Source: Variovorax guangxiensis (GTDB taxonomy: Bacteria > Pseudomonadota > Gammaproteobacteria > Burkholderiales > Burkholderiaceae_C). From it: 64,000 nt of DNA. This document shows positions 44,701-53,422 of the stretch, piece by piece; position 1 is the first letter of the stretch, and each line of letters starts with the position of its first letter. The stretch is taken from contig NZ_RXFT01000013.1 in the NCBI RefSeq assembly GCF_003952165.1, positions 62,001-126,000 of the forward strand, given 5' to 3'. Below the pieces are notes generated by a model. That model was not told where the DNA came from. It saw only the letters and a program-made list of their open reading frames with translations, and did no database searches. The translations under genes were made by a program, and so were the position numbers.

Positions 44701-47700
44701 ATGTTCTGGATGACGTTCGCGGTCGAGCCGTTGGGGCCGTTGCTCACGCCGCTGCCGCTGGTGGGCACCGAGCCGGGCGTGCTGCCCGCGCCGCTGACGT
44801 TGCCGGCGCGCGTGATGCCGGGCAGGTAGCCCGCGGGGCGCGCCTCGGTCACGGCGTAGCTGCCCGGTGCGAGGTTCGGGAAGCTGTAGTCGCCGCTGGC
44901 GTCGGTGGTGGTTGTGCGCGACACCGCCTGGCCGTTGACGTCGGTGCCGGTGAGCGTGATGGTCACGCCCGCCAGGCCCGGCTCGGTGGCCGGCGCGCCT
45001 TGCGCGCCGTTGCCGTCGCGGTCGTAGTAGACGCGGCCGGAGATGCCGCCGGGCAGCAGTTCGCCGAACCAGTATTCGCCCTGCGTCAGCGGCACGTTGG
45101 TGCCCGGGACGGTCACGCCGCCGATGACGTTGCCGCCGCCCTGTGGCGCCCCGGGCTGGCCGTTGTTGTTGGCCTTGCCGGGCGCGTAGTTGGCCGGCTG
45201 CGTCTCGGTGATGGTGTAGCCGCCCGCGCCCGAGGGAGGCACGTTGCGGAACTCGTAGCCGCCCGGCGTGCCGGTGGCCACCGCGAGGAGGTTCACCGGG
45301 TTGCCCGCGGCGTCCGTGCCCGTCAGGCGCAGTTCGACGTTCGGGATGCCGGTGTCGCCGGCCTGCGGCACGCCGTCGTTGTTGCCGTCGACGAACACGC
45401 GCGTGGTGATGCGGGTGAGCAGCTCGCCGAAGTTGTAGCCGGTGCCGTTCACGTTGGAAGCCAGTGCGATGGCGTTCACCACGTCGTTGCCCGCGGTGCC
45501 GCCGGCGCTGCCGGCCGTGTCGCTGCCGTCGGCGAAGCCCGCGGGCTGCGTCTCGGTCAGCACGTAGGTGCCGGGCGTGAGGTTGTTGAAGGCGTAGTTG
45601 CCGGTACTGGCCGCCGTGGTGGTGGTCAGCGATACCGGGTTGCCGAACATGTCGGTGCCGGTGAGCGTGACGGCCACGCCGGCGATGCCGGGGTCGCCCG
45701 CGCTGGAGGCTCCGCTGTAGTCGGCGTCCTGGTAGACGCGGCCGGCCAGGCTGGAAGAACGTACTTCGCCGAAGTTGTTGGCGCTGGAGGTGCCGCCCGT
45801 GCCGAGCACGATGTTGTCGATGCGGTTGGCGTTGGAGCCGTTCGGGCCGTTGCCGGTGCCCGGCGGCACGGTGCCGGGCGTGCTGCCCGCACCGCTGACG
45901 GTGCCGGCACGCGTGATGCCGGGCAGGTATGCGGCGGGCTGGTCCTCCGTCACGCTGTAGGTGCCTGCGGGCACGGTGAAGGCCCAGTTGCCGCCCGCGT
46001 CGGTGGTGGTGGTCATCGAGACCGCATTGCCCGAGCTGTCGGTGCCGGTCAGGCGGATGGTCACGCCGGCGATGGCGGGCTCGCCGCCGTCGATCAGGCC
46101 GTTGCCGTTCAGGTCTTCATACACGCGGCCCGAGAGCGCGCTGTTCTGCACGGTCACGGAGCCGTCGTTGAAGTTGTTGCCGCCGTCCGGATCGGTGCCG
46201 CCGTTGGTGTCGCCCGAACCGGTGGTGACGATGTGGGCGCGGTTGGTGAGCACGGTGCCGTTGGCCGGCGCCGCGCCGCTGAAGCGCACCGGAATGCGCA
46301 CGGTGGCCGTGCCGTTGGCCGGCATCGAAGCGATGGCGCAGCTCACGGCGCTGTTGCCGGCCATGCCTGTGCAGGTGGGCGCGGCGGGCGTGAAGCTGCC
46401 CCCGGTCACGGTGAACACCGGCGTGCCGGCCAGCACCAGCGGTGCGGGCAGGTTGTCGGTGAAGGCGGTGGTCTCGGCGCTGTCGGGGCCGTTGTTGCGC
46501 AGCTGCACGATCCAGTCGAAGGGCACCGCCGAGGAGACGGTGCCCAGCGGCGTGTTGGTGCCGGCCACGACGGCGGCCTTGGAGACCACCTGCACGTCGG
46601 CCTTGAAGCGGAAGGTGGTGTTCTCGGCCACCGCGTTGTTGCCCTGCACGGTGTCGAAGGCGTTGCGCGCGGCTTCGAAGAAGTCGACCCTGGCGTTGTT
46701 CTGGAAGGTGCCGCGCGAAACGCCGCGCAGCACCACGCGGAACTGCAGCGTGTCGGGCTCTCCGGTCGCCCCTGACGAACCTTGCTTGCCGCCCAGCGTC
46801 GGGATGGTGAAGACAATCTGCCCGCCGGCCGAGCCGATCGCGGCGCCGTTGGCCAGCGCGAAGGTGGTGCCGCCCGGCGCGGTCACCGACACCAGCGTGG
46901 GCGGCGCCTCGCCGCTCGGCCCTGGCAGCGGCAGCGTGTCGACCATGCGCACGTCTTCCGCCGTCGAGGCGCTGTTGTTCGACACCGTGATGGTGTAGCC
47001 CACGTCGTCGCCCACGTTCACCGGGTCGACGTCGTCGCGCTTGGTGACGACCAGGTCGTACACCGGCGCACCGATGGTGGCCGGCACGGTGGCGTCGTTG
47101 TTGGTGGTGCTGATCTCCGGCGTGGCCGTGGAGACGTGCACGCTGTTGGTCACCGTGGAGCCGTTGAGCACGTACAGCGGCCGCACGCGCACGGTGACGG
47201 TCTGCTGCACGTTGCGGTCGAGCGAGGTCCACGCGCACTCGAGCTGGTTGTTGGTGGTGCCGGTGCCCGTGGGCTGGGTGGTGTTCGGCTGCGTGCTGCA
47301 GCTGCCGCCGCCCGAGGCTGTGGCCGAGATGAACATCAGGTTGGCCGGCAGCGTGTCGACCACGTGCACGTCGTAGGCGCGGCTCATGTTGCCCTGCGCG
47401 AGGCTCTGGTTGCGTGCCGTGAGCGTGTAGGTGAGCAGCTGGCCGACCGGCACCGTGGCGGGGCTTGCCGACTTGGTGACCGTGACATCGGCGCGCGCCA
47501 GCAGGTAGGCGGTGGCGCTGCCGTCGTTGTTGGCCAGGTTCGGATCGGCCGGCGTGGTTGCCAGCGCGTTGGCGGTGTTGTTGATCTGGAAGCCGTGATC
47601 GGTTGCCGATGCGCCGTCGCCGTAGTGCTTCGCGACCACCTGGATGACGGGGCACAGCGGCAGGGCGCTGGCGGGGTCGGTGCTCGCGCGGCAGACCGGC

Positions 47701-49769
47701 AGGGTCGACAGCGTGCAGTTCGACAGCGACGCCTGCCCGAAGCCGCTGCCGTTGGCCGGCAGCGCGCAGGTGCCCGCGAAGGTGCCGCCGTTGGGCGTCT
47801 GGGTGACGGCGCCCGCGCCGATCACCTGGGCGAAGGCGTCGGTGACGACCACGTTCTGCGCCTCGGAGGGGCCGGCGTTGACCACCTCGATCTGCCAGGT
47901 GACGTCCTGGCCCGCGACCTGCCGGTTGCCCGCGCTGTCGCCGATGCCCACCACGCGCTTGAGCACCTTCACGTCGGCCGCGGTGGCGCCGTCGTTCGCG
48001 CCGGTGCCCAGGCTCACGCAGTCGTTGCCGGTGTTGGCGTCGGGGTCGGCGCCGAGCGTGGGCGCTGCCGCGGGCAGCGCCACGTTCACGCACATGCTGT
48101 TGACGATCTGGCCGCCCGCCGGCAGCGACGGGATGGTGGCGTTCACGATGATGTAGCCGCCGTTGCGCGCGCTGCTGCCGTTGGAGGTGTCCACGCCGAT
48201 GTCGGCCGCGAGCGTGCGCGTGCAGGTCACGGTGGCGGGGCCGGGCACCGGGGTCGCGGGCGTCGGCACGACGGTGGCGCCGCCCTTGGTCACCGTGCAG
48301 GTGTAGCCGTCGCGCTGGGTGACGCTGTTGATCTGCACGCCGGCGGGCAGGTCGTCCACCAGCTGGATGGTGCTGCCCGCGAGCAGGCGGGTGCCGCCGA
48401 GGTTGGTGCTGCCGACCTGGTAGTCGAAGGCCTGGCCTAGCGGCACGTTGTTCTGCGGCCAGCCGCGGCGCTTGTCGGCGCGGAAGTCGGTGGCCGAGAC
48501 CGCCACGTCGGCCGGCACGCTGCCGGTGGCCGAGTTGGCGATGGGGCCGGTCGCGCTCACGGTGGCTTCGTTGACGATGCCGGTGCCGGCGGTCATCGCG
48601 ATGACCGGCACCACGATGTCGCCGAGCGCCACGTTCGCGCCGCCGCTGCCGCCGATGTTGCTGCGCGTGCAGCTCACCGTCTGGCCGCTGGCGGAGCAGC
48701 TCCAGCCGGCCGGCTGGCTGGGCAGCGTCTGGATCGCGAAGTTGGCGGGAATGGTGTCGGTCAGCGTCACGCCCGTGGGCGAGGTGCCGCTGAAGCTCGG
48801 GCTCAGCCTGAAGTTGAAGCGCTGGCCCACCAGCAGTTGGCCGCCGTCGTGGCTCTTCGCGAGCGCGAGCACGTAGCCCGCCGTCACGGTGGTGTTGGCG
48901 GTGGCGCCGTTGTTGGTGGAAACGCCGTCCTCCACCGAACCCGCGGCCGCCACGGCCGGCTGGTGCGTGATGGTGGAGCCCGCGCCCGCGGTGACCACGG
49001 CGTTGATGCTGTAGGTGCGGCTGTTGCTGCCGGCGGTGGCCGGCGTGGCCGGCACGTTGCAGCGCAGTTCGCTGCCCGTGATCGAACAGCCCGAAGGCAG
49101 GCCGCTGCCCGACACCGACAGGCCCGTGGGAATCGGGTAGGTCAGCGTCGAGCCGGTGCTGGTGTCGGGGCCGTTGTTGGTGAGCGTGAAGACGATCGGC
49201 ACCGTCGAGCCGCTCGGCGCGGTGGCCGGCGCGCTGATGGCCACCGCCACGTCGGCGCCCTGGTTCACGGTGATGATCTTCGTCTCGCTGGAGCCGCCGC
49301 CGCTGGGTGTGGCGGTCACGGTCAGCGTGCCCTGCGAGACCGTGCGCAGCAGCACCTGGAAGTCGCGAAGCTGGTTCGCCGCGAGCGTGATGCCCGAGCA
49401 GGTCAGCGTGCCGGGGCCGGCAGTGCCCACGGAAATGGTCGCCGAGCAGCTGCCCACGGGGACCGGGCCGGTGCCCATGTAGATCGAATTGCCGGGAATC
49501 GTGTACGTGAACGACGCACCCGGTGCGCCGATCGGCAGGCTGTCGGTCTCGGCGATGGTGACGGTGCTCGTCACCGTGCCGCCGGCGGGAAGGATGTCCG
49601 GCGAATGCACCAGGCTCGACACCTGCGGCACCGCGTGCGCGGCCGTGGCGAAGAGCAGCCCCGCGAGAGGCGCGGCGATGCGCCTCAGGCAGTGCCGCAG
49701 TCGCGCGGCGTTGGAAGACAAGTCGCGGCGCGCCTGCGCGTGCGACAGATTCGATGGGGTCCTGAACAT
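41706..49769 (-). CDS. Giant DUF11/SdrD_B repeat surface protein
   Basis: A 2687-aa exported protein. The signal peptide ends around A-T-A-A-H-A-V-P. Residues of about 60-1200 hold many DUF11-type Ig-like repeats (N-N-G-P-D, V-V-D-T-L-P motifs). Residues 1213 to about 2190 hold at least eight SdrD_B-type repeats, each starting like G-R-V-Y-x-D-x-N-G-N-G and containing a likely Ca2+-binding DxNxDG loop. A further DUF11 repeat and one more SdrD_B-like unit follow to about 2550. The C-terminus (R-L-A-Y-K-A onward) is a short alpha/beta segment. A GAGGGA ribosome site precedes the ATG. It is the first gene of a four-gene operon and probably an adhesin or surface stalk. Confidence 0.88.
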   Translation of the reverse strand: MFRTPSNLSHAQARRDLSSNAARLRHCLRRIAAPLAGLLFATAAHAVPQVSSLVHSPDILPAGGTVTSTVTIAETDSLPIGAPGASFTYTIPGNSIYMGTGPVPVGSCSATISVGTAGPGTLTCSGITLAANQLRDFQVLLRTVSQGTLTVTATPSGGGSSETKIITVNQGADVAVAISAPATAPSGSTVPIVFTLTNNGPDTSTGSTLTYPIPTGLSVSGSGLPSGCSITGSELRCNVPATPATAGSNSRTYSINAVVTAGAGSTITHQPAVAAAGSVEDGVSTNNGATANTTVTAGYVLALAKSHDGGQLLVGQRFNFRLSPSFSGTSPTGVTLTDTIPANFAIQTLPSQPAGWSCSASGQTVSCTRSNIGGSGGANVALGDIVVPVIAMTAGTGIVNEATVSATGPIANSATGSVPADVAVSATDFRADKRRGWPQNNVPLGQAFDYQVGSTNLGGTRLLAGSTIQLVDDLPAGVQINSVTQRDGYTCTVTKGGATVVPTPATPVPGPATVTCTRTLAADIGVDTSNGSSARNGGYIIVNATIPSLPAGGQIVNSMCVNVALPAAAPTLGADPDANTGNDCVSLGTGANDGATAADVKVLKRVVGIGDSAGNRQVAGQDVTWQIEVVNAGPSEAQNVVVTDAFAQVIGAGAVTQTPNGGTFAGTCALPANGSGFGQASLSNCTLSTLPVCRASTDPASALPLCPVIQVVAKHYGDGASATDHGFQINNTANALATTPADPNLANNDGSATAYLLARADVTVTKSASPATVPVGQLLTYTLTARNQSLAQGNMSRAYDVHVVDTLPANLMFISATASGGGSCSTQPNTTQPTGTGTTNNQLECAWTSLDRNVQQTVTVRVRPLYVLNGSTVTNSVHVSTATPEISTTNNDATVPATIGAPVYDLVVTKRDDVDPVNVGDDVGYTITVSNNSASTAEDVRMVDTLPLPGPSGEAPPTLVSVTAPGGTTFALANGAAIGSAGGQIVFTIPTLGGKQGSSGATGEPDTLQFRVVLRGVSRGTFQNNARVDFFEAARNAFDTVQGNNAVAENTTFRFKADVQVVSKAAVVAGTNTPLGTVSSAVPFDWIVQLRNNGPDSAETTAFTDNLPAPLVLAGTPVFTVTGGSFTPAAPTCTGMAGNSAVSCAIASMPANGTATVRIPVRFSGAAPANGTVLTNRAHIVTTGSGDTNGGTDPDGGNNFNDGSVTVQNSALSGRVYEDLNGNGLIDGGEPAIAGVTIRLTGTDSSGNAVSMTTTTDAGGNWAFTVPAGTYSVTEDQPAAYLPGITRAGTVSGAGSTPGTVPPGTGNGPNGSNANRIDNIVLGTGGTSSANNFGEVRSSSLAGRVYQDADYSGASSAGDPGIAGVAVTLTGTDMFGNPVSLTTTTAASTGNYAFNNLTPGTYVLTETQPAGFADGSDTAGSAGGTAGNDVVNAIALASNVNGTGYNFGELLTRITTRVFVDGNNDGVPQAGDTGIPNVELRLTGTDAAGNPVNLLAVATGTPGGYEFRNVPPSGAGGYTITETQPANYAPGKANNNGQPGAPQGGGNVIGGVTVPGTNVPLTQGEYWFGELLPGGISGRVYYDRDGNGAQGAPATEPGLAGVTITLTGTDVNGQAVSRTTTTDASGDYSFPNLAPGSYAVTEARPAGYLPGITRAGNVSGAGSTPGSVPTSGSGVSNGPNGSTANVIQNIVLGAAGAGSTGNNFSAVKPASLSGYVYADVAPSNGTRDTGEPGIAGTTIRVTGTDFQGNPVDRTVQTAADGHYLVDALTPGTYQIDETQPAGVADGPESLGTVGGAPRGTANPGGTNDRFGGLALVSEDAGIDYNFGERGGQIAGWVYVDTNNDGVRQPTEAGIPGVTLTLTGRSASGLAVNATVVTDASGRYVFTGLLPADAAGYTIRETQPVTYADGLDAVGTVEGAATGTLGNDVIGAIAYRGGNGDNYNFGERGASLAGTVYNDANRNGKREPQDLPIAGVTLALTGTDAAGQPVTRTAVTDANGRYELPGLPLPGSGGYTVTETQPSGYDEGIAIPGTLGGTAQGTNQIRVNFTGLEANGTGYDFTEHSNQPASLTGTVWFDLNHNRTRESGEGQGEGWTVELMRCADGGNACAENAATVLYTVTTGADGSYRFGDLVPGEYRVRFRSPDGRVVGGVWPTDAAQNGANGPYPTPAASDPRFSIKVRVSAGANIQKQDLPYDPGGVVYDSVSGTPVPGALVKLVGPAGFDPSQHLLDGRDSYTTGTSGYYDFFVLPGAPAGEYRLVITPPGAYLPSSMYPPAAGALGTQSCAAPANGPAPAQTKPCVVSPGAALVPGAGYYMLFNMPGGGGQHVVANNIPLDPSDATLIELRKTTSKLTVKKGELLPYRITARNTRGTTVPGVAVVDTLPPGFRYIQGSLSVRTLPGGVALPVVPQVSGRQVIVPGQNFAPNETKEYLMVAGVGVGVGEGEFVNQVVATQGVGGRTLSNLATASVRVVPDALFDCTDVIGKVYDDRNANGYQDDGEPGLANVRIATVNGVLATTDAEGRYHIACAAIPKEGTGSNLVLKLDERTLPSGYRTTSENPAAERATRGKVLKINFGATVHRVVRLALQGAAFDDGAATLRAAFAGELDRTVAVLAEKTSMLRLAYKAAPGEPASLGRDRTDAVKAAVLSRWKQLGEQRASRNEPPLFNLDVEIELVPAAASSEEAKP
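43200..46133 (-). repeat. Tandem SdrD_B repeat region
   Basis: At least eight consecutive units of about 100-125 codons each. Their starts are recognisable by V-Y-E-D-L-N-G-N-G, V-Y-Q-D-A-D, V-F-V-D-G-N-N-D-G, V-Y-Y-D-R-D-G-N-G, V-Y-A-D-V-A, V-Y-V-D-T-N-N-D-G, V-Y-N-D-A-N-R-N-G and V-W-F-D-L-N-H-N. Near-identical 57-bp copies at 44772-44828 and 45873-45929 show recent duplication at DNA level. Confidence 0.8.
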
Positions 49770-49911
49770 CCCGTCCCTCGTGATGGCTCTGGTGGCCGGG
49801 CACCTTTCGTTCTGGCGCCGCGAAGGCGGCGGGGTGCTCCGGAAAGGGCGGGATTCTTCGGCGGCCCCCCAGGGGCCACTTTTGCGATTCAGGACAAAAG
49901 CTTTGCCAATG

Positions 49912-49940
49912 ATGACATTTGTTTACTAATGCAACATAAT
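49912..49940 (+). promoter_or_regulatory. Sigma70-type promoter of the two-component operon
   Basis: ATGACA (49912-49917, five of six to TTGACA), 17 bp, then CATAAT (49935-49940, five of six to TATAAT) lie 63 bp before the response-regulator start. The AT-rich patch stands out from the GC-rich surroundings. Confidence 0.6.
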
Positions 49941-49965
49941 GTGAACTGAATGTGAACTAATTCAC
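49938..49965. promoter_or_regulatory. Direct repeats and dyad, candidate operator
   Basis: AATGTGAACT occurs twice with an 11-bp period (49938-49947 and 49949-49958). The second copy forms a dyad with the following TTCAC (GTGAA-CTAA-TTCAC). One helical turn between copies suits a dimeric regulator. The repeats cover the -10 and start site of the promoter above. Confidence 0.5.
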
Positions 49966-50002
49966 GCTGCGTTTAGGCGACGCACTCCTACGCTCGACGC
50001 CC

Positions 50003-50839
50003 ATGTCCTACTGGTCGACCACGCCGCCCCGGCGCGCGCACATCCTCGTCATCGACGACAACATCGAAGAGCTGCAGCTGTTGCTGGCAACGCTGCGAGA
50101 GGCGGGGCACCGCATCAGCCTCGCATTCGATGCGCTCGAGGGCTACCGCCGTGCGACCGCGCTGCAGCCCGACCTGGTGCTGCTGGACGTGCGCATGGGC
50201 GCCACCGACGGCTACGCCACCTGCCGGCTGCTGAAGGCAGATCGCGCGACGGCGCGCATCCCGGTGATCTTCGTGACCTCGTCGAGCTCGGTGGAAGAGC
50301 GCCTCACCGGCCTGCGCGAAGGCGCCGTCGACTACATCCTCAAGCCCTTCGAGCCGGCGGAAGTGCTGGCGCGCGTGGCCGTACACCTCGCGCTCGCGAG
50401 CTGCCGCGAGCAGGCGCAGGCCTGCATCGAAGAGGCCGAGAGCGCGCTGGAGCACGCCCGTGGCGAGCCCGCTGCGGACCATGCCGACCGCGTGCTCGCG
50501 CAGGCGGTCGAGCGGCTGGTGCGCGCCGACCTCGCGAACGTGCCGGCGCTGCCCGCGCTGGCGGCCAGCGTGGGCACGCACGAGAAGCGCCTGTCGCGCG
50601 TGTTCAGGGAGCAGACCGGCCGCACGGTGTTCGAGTTCGCGCGCGAGGCCCGGCTTGCCGAGGCGCAGCGGCTGCTCGCGGGCTCGGCGCTCAGCGTGGA
50701 AGAAGTGGCTCTGGCAGTGGGTTTTTCGGGTGCCGCCAATTTCTCGACCGCATTCCGCGAACGCTTCGGCCGCACGCCCACCGCATTCCGCCAGGCGCGC
50801 GCCGCGCCAGCCGCGCCGCCGTCGGTGCCTTCGGCCTGA
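50003..50839 (+). CDS. Response regulator with REC and AraC-type DNA-binding domain
   Basis: A 278-aa regulator. The receiver domain (10-130) has the acidic pair D18-D19, phospho-acceptor D62 (V-L-L-D-V-R-M) and K114 (I-L-K-P-F). A linker with helical Glu/Ala-rich sequence leads to an AraC-type double helix-turn-helix at about 170-265 (L-S-V-E-E-V-A-L-A-V-G-F-S). It is paired with the 7TMR-DISM kinase 18 bp downstream. Divergence from the giant repeat-protein operon suggests that operon as a target. Confidence 0.9.
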   Translation: MSYWSTTPPRRAHILVIDDNIEELQLLLATLREAGHRISLAFDALEGYRRATALQPDLVLLDVRMGATDGYATCRLLKADRATARIPVIFVTSSSSVEERLTGLREGAVDYILKPFEPAEVLARVAVHLALASCREQAQACIEEAESALEHARGEPAADHADRVLAQAVERLVRADLANVPALPALAASVGTHEKRLSRVFREQTGRTVFEFAREARLAEAQRLLAGSALSVEEVALAVGFSGAANFSTAFRERFGRTPTAFRQARAAPAAPPSVPSA

Positions 50840-50857
50840 CGCGGCAGCGCAAAGGCG

Positions 50858-53176
50858 GTGACCACCCCGGGCCCTTGCGGCATTCGCGGCATTCACTGCG
50901 CTCGCGCGCTCCTGCTGTGCGCCGTCCTCTGGCTGATGGCGCTTCCCGCTGCCCGGGCGGACGTGCTGCGCATCGACGACGAGACCCGCTGGCCGGTGCT
51001 GCTCGACACGCGCGTCGAAATGTTCGAGGACACCGGCGCGCAGCTCACGCTCGACGAGGTCGATGCGCTGCAGGACGACTCGCCCGACGGCTTCCAGCCC
51101 GGTAACTCCGCGCGCATGCGTCCGGGCTTCTCCAGATCCGCCTTCTGGCTGCGCCTGACCGTGGTGAACGGCAGCGCCACCATCCAGCCGCTGCGGCTGG
51201 TGCTCGATGCCACCTGGCTGCAGTTCGTCGACTTCCACGCCCGCCGCGAACTCGCCGGCTGGGCCAGCTGGACGCACGAGCAGGCGGGCGTGTCGGCGCG
51301 CTCCAGCGCGGGCCGCGACCGTGACCGCGTGCCCACGCTGGACCTCGACCTGCGCCCCGGCGAGCAGGCGCGCGTGCTGGTGCGCGTGCGCACCGACAGC
51401 AGCGTCAAGCTCGTGCCGAAGCTGTATTCGGCGGAGGCTTGGCGCATGTCGGAAAGCAGCCACGCGCTGATCGACGGCCTGCTCATCGGCGGGCTGCTGG
51501 TGCTGTCGGTGTATTCGCTGTCGCTTTGGGTCATCTCGCGCAACCTCGCGATGGCGCTGCAGAGCATGGGCTTCGCGCTGGTGGCGCTCTACGAGAGCAC
51601 CTACCGCGGCCACGCGCGGCTCGCGCTGTGGCCCGACAGCATCGAGTGGAGCTACCGCGCGGCCGGCGTCACCGCGGGCTGCTGCGTGCTCTCGCTGATG
51701 TGGTACCTGTACACCGTGTCGCGGCGCGGGCCGGTGCGCGTACCCGGGCTGCGATGGCTTTTCGTGCTCGCGCTCGCGCAGTGCGTGGTGGTGCTGGGCA
51801 CGCTCGTCGGCCCCTATGCGCCCTTCGCGATGGCGGGCACGCTGAGCGCGCCGCTGGTGGTGGTTTCGCTGACCGTCAGCACCTTCATCTACATGCGCCG
51901 CGCGGGGCCGGGCGGGAGGCTGGCGTTTCCGGTGATGAGCATCGTCGCCGTCGGCGTGTGCCTGCGGCTGGTCGAGCTGGCGATGCCGGCGCACATGATC
52001 CGCGGCTTCGACGCCTATGCGCTGGGCTTCCCGGGCATGCTGGTCGGTCTGGTGGCGCTGGCGGCGTGGGCGCAGCACCTGTCGCGGCAGCGGCATTCGG
52101 CGCAGCGCACGCTGGCGCACTGGCAGGCGGAGGAGCAGCAGCGGCTGCGCGAGGAAGTGGAGCGCAAGACGCACGCGCTGAACGCGGCGCTGGAGCAGGC
52201 CGACCAGCAGGCGCGCGAGCAGACGCAGCTGCTGGCCTACATCAGCCACGACCTGCGCGCGCCGCTGTCGACCATCATCGGCAACGTGCGCCGGCTCAAC
52301 GAAGACGACGCTGTGCCGCCCGAGAGGCTGCAGGCCATCGAGCGCAGCGCGGCCTACCAGCTCGCGCTCGTGGACGACCTGCTCGACTACGCCAGGAGCG
52401 AGCTGCTGCCCTTTTCCTTCGAAGCGAAGCCGGTGCACCTGCGTGCGCTGATCGACGACATCGCGCAGTACGCCGACACGCTCGCGCAGCGCCAGCACAA
52501 CCGCTTCGAGCTCGACGTGCTCGGCGCGCTGCCGACCGCCGTGTACCTGGACAGCAAGCGCTTCCAGCAGCTGCTGCTGAACCTCCTGTCGAACTCCGCG
52601 AAGTTCACGCGCGACGGCAAGATGGGCCTGCGCGTGCAGGCCCGGCCGCGCGAGGATTCATGGCGGCTCGAGTTCGACGTGTGGGACAGCGGCGTGGGCA
52701 TCGAGAAGGAAGAGCAGGCGCGCATCATGCGCGCCTTCGAGCAGGGTGCGCCCAGTTCCAACGGCCATGGGCTCGGGCTGGCCATCGCCCGGCGCATCGT
52801 GCAGCACATGGGCGGGCGGCTGCAGCTGGAGAGCCGCCGCAACCTGGGCACGCGCGTGCGCTTCTCGGTGATCGTGAAGGAGGCGCCGAAGGAACTGGTG
52901 CCCGTGGTCGCAAGGCCGCTGCCGAACCCGGCGCTGGTCCACAAGCCCAGGCGCATGCCGGTGCCCGCCATCGAGCCGTTGCCCGCGGCGGTGCGCGACG
53001 AACTGGAAACGCTCGCGCGCGACGGCCGCTGGAGCGACCTTCACGAATGGGCCGACCGCCTCGCGGCCGACGCGCGCCACTCGGCGCTGGTCGAGGCCGT
53101 GCGGCACGCACTGGACCTGCTCGATTTCGAGCACATCCGGCTGCTGGCGCGTGCGACGCCGAACGCCAGCCAGTGA
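50858..53176 (+). CDS. 7TMR-DISM sensor histidine kinase
   Basis: A 772-aa membrane kinase. A signal-like first helix is followed by a periplasmic 7TMR-DISM extracellular domain (about 40-185), seven transmembrane helices (about 200-415), a coiled coil rich in Gln/Glu (about 425-460), HisKA with H464 (Y-I-S-H-D-L-R-A-P-L), and HATPase with N-L-L-S-N-S-A-K-F and G-H-G-L-G-L-A-I. The periplasmic domain suggests a carbohydrate-like or small ligand. A C-terminal helical segment of about 90 residues follows the ATPase domain. The start is GTG with AAAGG close before it. It is co-directional with the REC-AraC gene. Confidence 0.88.
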   Translation: MTTPGPCGIRGIHCARALLLCAVLWLMALPAARADVLRIDDETRWPVLLDTRVEMFEDTGAQLTLDEVDALQDDSPDGFQPGNSARMRPGFSRSAFWLRLTVVNGSATIQPLRLVLDATWLQFVDFHARRELAGWASWTHEQAGVSARSSAGRDRDRVPTLDLDLRPGEQARVLVRVRTDSSVKLVPKLYSAEAWRMSESSHALIDGLLIGGLLVLSVYSLSLWVISRNLAMALQSMGFALVALYESTYRGHARLALWPDSIEWSYRAAGVTAGCCVLSLMWYLYTVSRRGPVRVPGLRWLFVLALAQCVVVLGTLVGPYAPFAMAGTLSAPLVVVSLTVSTFIYMRRAGPGGRLAFPVMSIVAVGVCLRLVELAMPAHMIRGFDAYALGFPGMLVGLVALAAWAQHLSRQRHSAQRTLAHWQAEEQQRLREEVERKTHALNAALEQADQQAREQTQLLAYISHDLRAPLSTIIGNVRRLNEDDAVPPERLQAIERSAAYQLALVDDLLDYARSELLPFSFEAKPVHLRALIDDIAQYADTLAQRQHNRFELDVLGALPTAVYLDSKRFQQLLLNLLSNSAKFTRDGKMGLRVQARPREDSWRLEFDVWDSGVGIEKEEQARIMRAFEQGAPSSNGHGLGLAIARRIVQHMGGRLQLESRRNLGTRVRFSVIVKEAPKELVPVVARPLPNPALVHKPRRMPVPAIEPLPAAVRDELETLARDGRWSDLHEWADRLAADARHSALVEAVRHALDLLDFEHIRLLARATPNASQ

Positions 53177-53200
53177 TCTTCGGCCCGGCTGAGGCCGGAG

Positions 53201-53422
53201 CTATTGCGGCGAGGCCTGTGCCTGTGCTTCCTGCGGCGGTGTCTGTGCCTGCAGCTGGGCCTGCTGCGCGTCGGGCGCGCCGGCCTGTTCGCTCCCGGCG
53301 TGGTGCCTTATCGCGATGCCCTTGACGAGGTGGCGGGGCAGGTGGTGCGTCTTCCGCAACTGAGCCAGCGCCTCGCTGCGCGCCGGCTCGCATACCGGTA
53401 GAAACATGTGCAAAACGCTCAT
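53201..53422 (-). CDS. Small hypothetical protein with Gln/Ala-rich tail
   Basis: A 73-aa open frame, not recognised. It begins M-S-V-L-H-M-F-L-P-V-C-E-P-A-R-S-E-A-L-A-Q-L-R-K, contains several His, and ends in a Gln/Ala/Pro-rich tail. The ribosome site (GGGA) is weak. It fills the gap between the kinase gene and the oxidoreductase operon and runs opposite to both. Amino-acid composition is plausible for a real gene but there is no family evidence. Confidence 0.4.
   Translation of the reverse strand: MSVLHMFLPVCEPARSEALAQLRKTHHLPRHLVKGIAIRHHAGSEQAGAPDAQQAQLQAQTPPQEAQAQASPQ

Noticed and set aside
41475..46775. A 1766-codon open frame on the plus strand opposite the giant repeat protein gene
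   Set aside because: It is antisense to a gene with clear domains, is dominated by Gly, Ala, Arg, His and Val, and has no ribosome site or family motifs. Long shadow frames are expected in GC-rich repetitive genes.
46117..49803. A 1228-codon minus-strand frame overlapping the same gene
   Set aside because: Arg/Gly/His-rich out-of-frame reading of the DUF11 region with no recognisable domain.
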